Source of the DNA: Ascidia mentula
Lineage: Eukaryota; Chordata; Ascidiacea; Phlebobranchia; Ascidiidae
Length of the DNA stretch: 64,000 nt
Direction: 5' to 3'
NCBI GenBank assembly: GCA_947561715.1
Contig: OX387204.1
Location: 10,049,001-10,113,000 of the forward strand
Below the pieces are notes generated by a model, which was not told the origin of the DNA, searched no databases, and was given only the letters and a program-made list of their open reading frames with translations. A program made the translations under genes and the position numbers. Below are positions 61,901 to 64,000 of this stretch, piece after piece (within the stretch, counting starts at the first letter, position 1; each line of letters begins with the position of its first letter).

Positions 61901-64000
61901 CAACCGCAAAAGCAATACTGGAGTACCAGCGTTTTCCACTGTATAATAAAGCTTGTACTGAAAAAAATTATTTTTTATCGAAAAGCCATATACTGCAAAA
62001 TGGAGAAGTGCTGAAATCTCATAGTTACATACGTTGTGCAACCGAAAAAGCAATACTGGAGTATCAGCGTTATCCACTGTATAATAAAGCTTGTACTGAA
62101 AAAAATTATTTTTTATCGAAAAGTCATATTATGCAAAATGGACAAGTGCTGAAATCGCATAGTTACATACGTTGTGCAACCGCAAAAGCAATACTGGAGT
62201 ATCAGCGTTTTCCACTGTATAATGAAGCTTGTACTGAAAAAAATTATTTTTTATCGAAAAGTCATATACTGCAAAATGGACAAGTGCTGAAATCGCATAG
62301 TTACATACGTTGTGCAACCGCAAAAGCAATACTGGAGTACCAGCGTTTTCCACTGTATAATAAAGCTTGTACTGAAAAAAAATATTTTTTAACGAAAAGT
62401 CATATACTGCATAATGGACAAGTGCTGAAATCGCATAGTTACATACGTTGTGTAACCGCAAAAGCAATACTGGAGTATCAGCGTTATCCACTGTATAATA
62501 AAGCTTGTACTGAAAAAAATTATTTTTTATCGAAAAGTCATAGTATGCAAAATGGACAAGTGCTGGAATCGCATAGTTACATACGTTGTGCAACCGCAAA
62601 AGCAATACTGGAGTACCAGCGTTTTCCAATGTTTAATAAAGCTTGTACTGAAAAAAATTCATTTTTTATTGAAAAGTCATATACTGCAATAGGAGAAATG
62701 CTGAAATCGCATAGTTACATACGTTGTGCAACCGCAAAAGCAATACTGGAGTATCAGCGTTTTCCACTGTATAATAAAGCTTGTACTGCAAAAAAATATT
62801 TTTCATCGAAAAGTCATATACTGCAAAATGGACAAGTGCTGAAATCGCATAGTTACATACGTTGTGCAACCGCAAAAGCAATACTGGAGTATCAGCGTTA
62901 TCCACTGTATAATAAAGCTTGTACTGCAAAAAAATATTTTTCATCGAAAAGTCATATACTGCAAAATGGACAAGTGCTGAAATCGCATAGTTACATACGT
63001 TGTGCAACCGCAAAAGCAATACTGGAGTATCAGCGTTATCCACTGTATAATAAAGCTTGTACTGCAAAAACATATTTTTCATCGAAAAGTCATATACTGC
63101 AAAATGGACAAGTGCTGAAATCGCATAGTTACATACGTTGTGCAACCGCAAAAGCAATACTGGAGTACCAGCGTTTTCCACTGTATAATAAAGCTTGTAC
63201 TGAAAAAAATTATTTTTTATCGAAAAGTCATATTATGCAAAATGGACAAGTGCTGAAATCGCATAGTTACATACGTTGTGCAACCGCAAAAGCAATACTG
63301 GAGTATCAGCGTTTTCCACTGTATAATGAAGCTTGTACTGAAAAAAATTATTTTTTATCGAAAAGTCATATACTGCAAAATGGACAAGTGCTGAAATCGC
63401 ATAGTTACATACGTTGTGCAACCGCAAAAGCAATACTGGAGTACCAGCGTTTTCCACTGTATAATAAAGCTTGTACTGAAAAAAAATATTTTTTAACGAA
63501 AAGTCATATACTGCAAAATGGACAAGTGCTGAAATCGCATAGTTACATACGTTGTGTAACCGCAAAAGCAATACTGGAGTATCAGCGTTATCCACTGTAT
63601 AATAAAGCTTGTACTGAAAAAAATTATTTTTTATCGAAAAGTCATAGTATGCAAAATGGACAAGTGCTGGAATCGCATAGTTACATACGTTGTGCAACCG
63701 CAAAAGCAATACTGGAGTACCAGCGTTTTCCACTGTTTAATAAAGCTTGTACTGAAAAAAATTCATTTTTTATCGAAAAGTCATATACTGCAATAGGAGA
63801 AATGCTGAAATCGCATAGTTACATACGTTGTGCAACCGCAAAAGCAATACTGGAGTATCAGCGTTTTCCACTGTATAATAAAGCTTGTACTGCAAAAAAA
63901 TATTTTTCATCGAAAAGTCATATACTGCAAAATGGACAAGTGCTGAAATCGCATAGTTACATACGTTGTGCAACCGCAAAAGCAATACTGGAGTATCAGC
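46966..64000 (+). repeat. Regular multi-kilobase higher-order repeats of satellite A
   Basis: A marker unit containing CTGCAATAGGAGAAATGCTG recurs with ATG at about 46966, 48208, 49450, 51106, 52762, 52900, 54142, 55522, 57178, 58834, 60214, 62698 and 63802. The spacings are 9, 9, 12, 12, 1, 9, 10, 12, 12, 10, 18 and 8 monomers, all exact multiples of 138. Larger copies overlay this: a 4416-bp (32-unit) offset links 51.0-52.7 kb to 55.5-57.1 kb, and a 5934-bp (43-unit) offset links 47.0-48.2 kb to 52.9-54.1 kb. Copies are nearly identical, so this is the youngest, most homogenised part of the array. Confidence 0.88.
46966..64000 (+). other. Uninterrupted 46-codon-repeat open frame, at least 5678 codons, open at the window end
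   Basis: Reading from the ATG at 46966 (last upstream stop TGA at 46774-46776), I find no in-frame stop to the window end, about 123 repeats of 46 residues. The theoretical repeat includes SHSYIRCATAKAILEYQ and FPLYNKAC, with two cysteines per unit, and resembles no protein I know. A +1 change (AATTCATTTTTT) is always paired about 30 bp later with a -1 change (GCAATAGGAG), so frame and 138-bp length are kept. Against coding: most variable codons differ non-synonymously (F/Y, A/V, K/E, L/M, S/L, Q/H, K/T), and only TAT/TAC and CAT/CAC are clearly synonymous. Homologous units elsewhere carry TAA, TGA and frameshifts, and no promoter, signal peptide or non-repeat part is visible. Probably a satellite by-product. 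Confidence 0.3.

Larger units (their letters stand above)
25505..64000 (+). repeat. Satellite A array, right segment (138-bp monomer)
   Basis: About 279 head-to-tail units, still in progress at the window end, all in the same orientation as the other A segments. Up to about 47 kb the array is a mosaic of subtypes: in-frame stop forms (TTTTTAATCG), TATTTATCAC forms, 103-bp deleted units and 2-bp length variants, with many duplicated blocks. From about 47 kb it becomes more regular, dominated by AAAAAAATTATTTTTTATCG units in multi-kilobase higher-order repeats. The beginning of this segment (about 25580-26260) closely matches the window start (about 61-700), including the same deleted unit. Confidence 0.97.

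Noticed and set aside
1..64000. CRISPR-like array of regularly spaced repeats
   Set aside because: Whole monomers of 138, 190 or 77 bp are repeated without unique spacers, and no cas-like gene is present. This is satellite DNA.
1..64000. Window as an assembly artefact
   Set aside because: Diagnostic variants, clean insertion sites and mixed periods are not what simple collapse or a repeated-contig error produces. Exact copy numbers and the longest-range duplications could still be affected by misassembly.

Overview
This 64-kb window is almost entirely tandemly repeated satellite DNA. I recognise no conserved protein-coding gene, rRNA or tRNA in it. Long satellite arrays with higher-order repeats, a solo LTR with a TATA box and AATAAA signal, and the lack of any operon-like gene content point to a nuclear eukaryotic chromosome, most likely animal heterochromatin. 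The species cannot be read from the sequence.

Three unrelated repeat families are present. Family A is an AT-rich 138-bp monomer with one HindIII site (AAGCTT) in nearly every unit. About 370 copies, all head-to-tail in one orientation, fill 1-11018, 23094-24812 and 25505-64000. Family B has a monomer of about 190/193 bp and occupies about 11.84-18.94 kb. Family C has a 77-bp monomer, with about 49 copies at 18.94-22.74 kb and about three inverted copies at 11.57-11.79 kb.

Layout: (1) 1-11018, A array. (2) 11019-23093, a 12-kb foreign block inside A, ordered unique sequence, C minus, B plus, B minus, C plus, unique sequence. This is a lopsided giant inverted repeat resembling a foldback-type element. 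(3) 23094-24812, A array resuming in exactly the register where it stopped. An intact copy of the interrupted 690-bp higher-order repeat lies nearby, with the matching empty site at 24200/24201. (4) 24813-25504, a 692-bp solo LTR flanked by the 5-bp duplication CTGCA. (5) 25505-64000, A array, a mosaic of variants up to about 47 kb and then higher-order repeats of 8-18 units.

The A monomer is 46 codons long, so a stop-free frame runs through many units on either strand. The extreme case is the plus strand from 46966 to the window end, 5678 codons with no stop and no ending inside the window. I read it as a by-product of homogenised satellite. Most differences between units would be non-synonymous, and homologous units elsewhere in the window are broken by stops and frameshifts. 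It is still the one open frame here that deserves an experimental check.

The most novel item is the 12-kb composite B/C block with its paralogous empty site. Nothing in it encodes a recognisable transposase, so if it is mobile it is non-autonomous.
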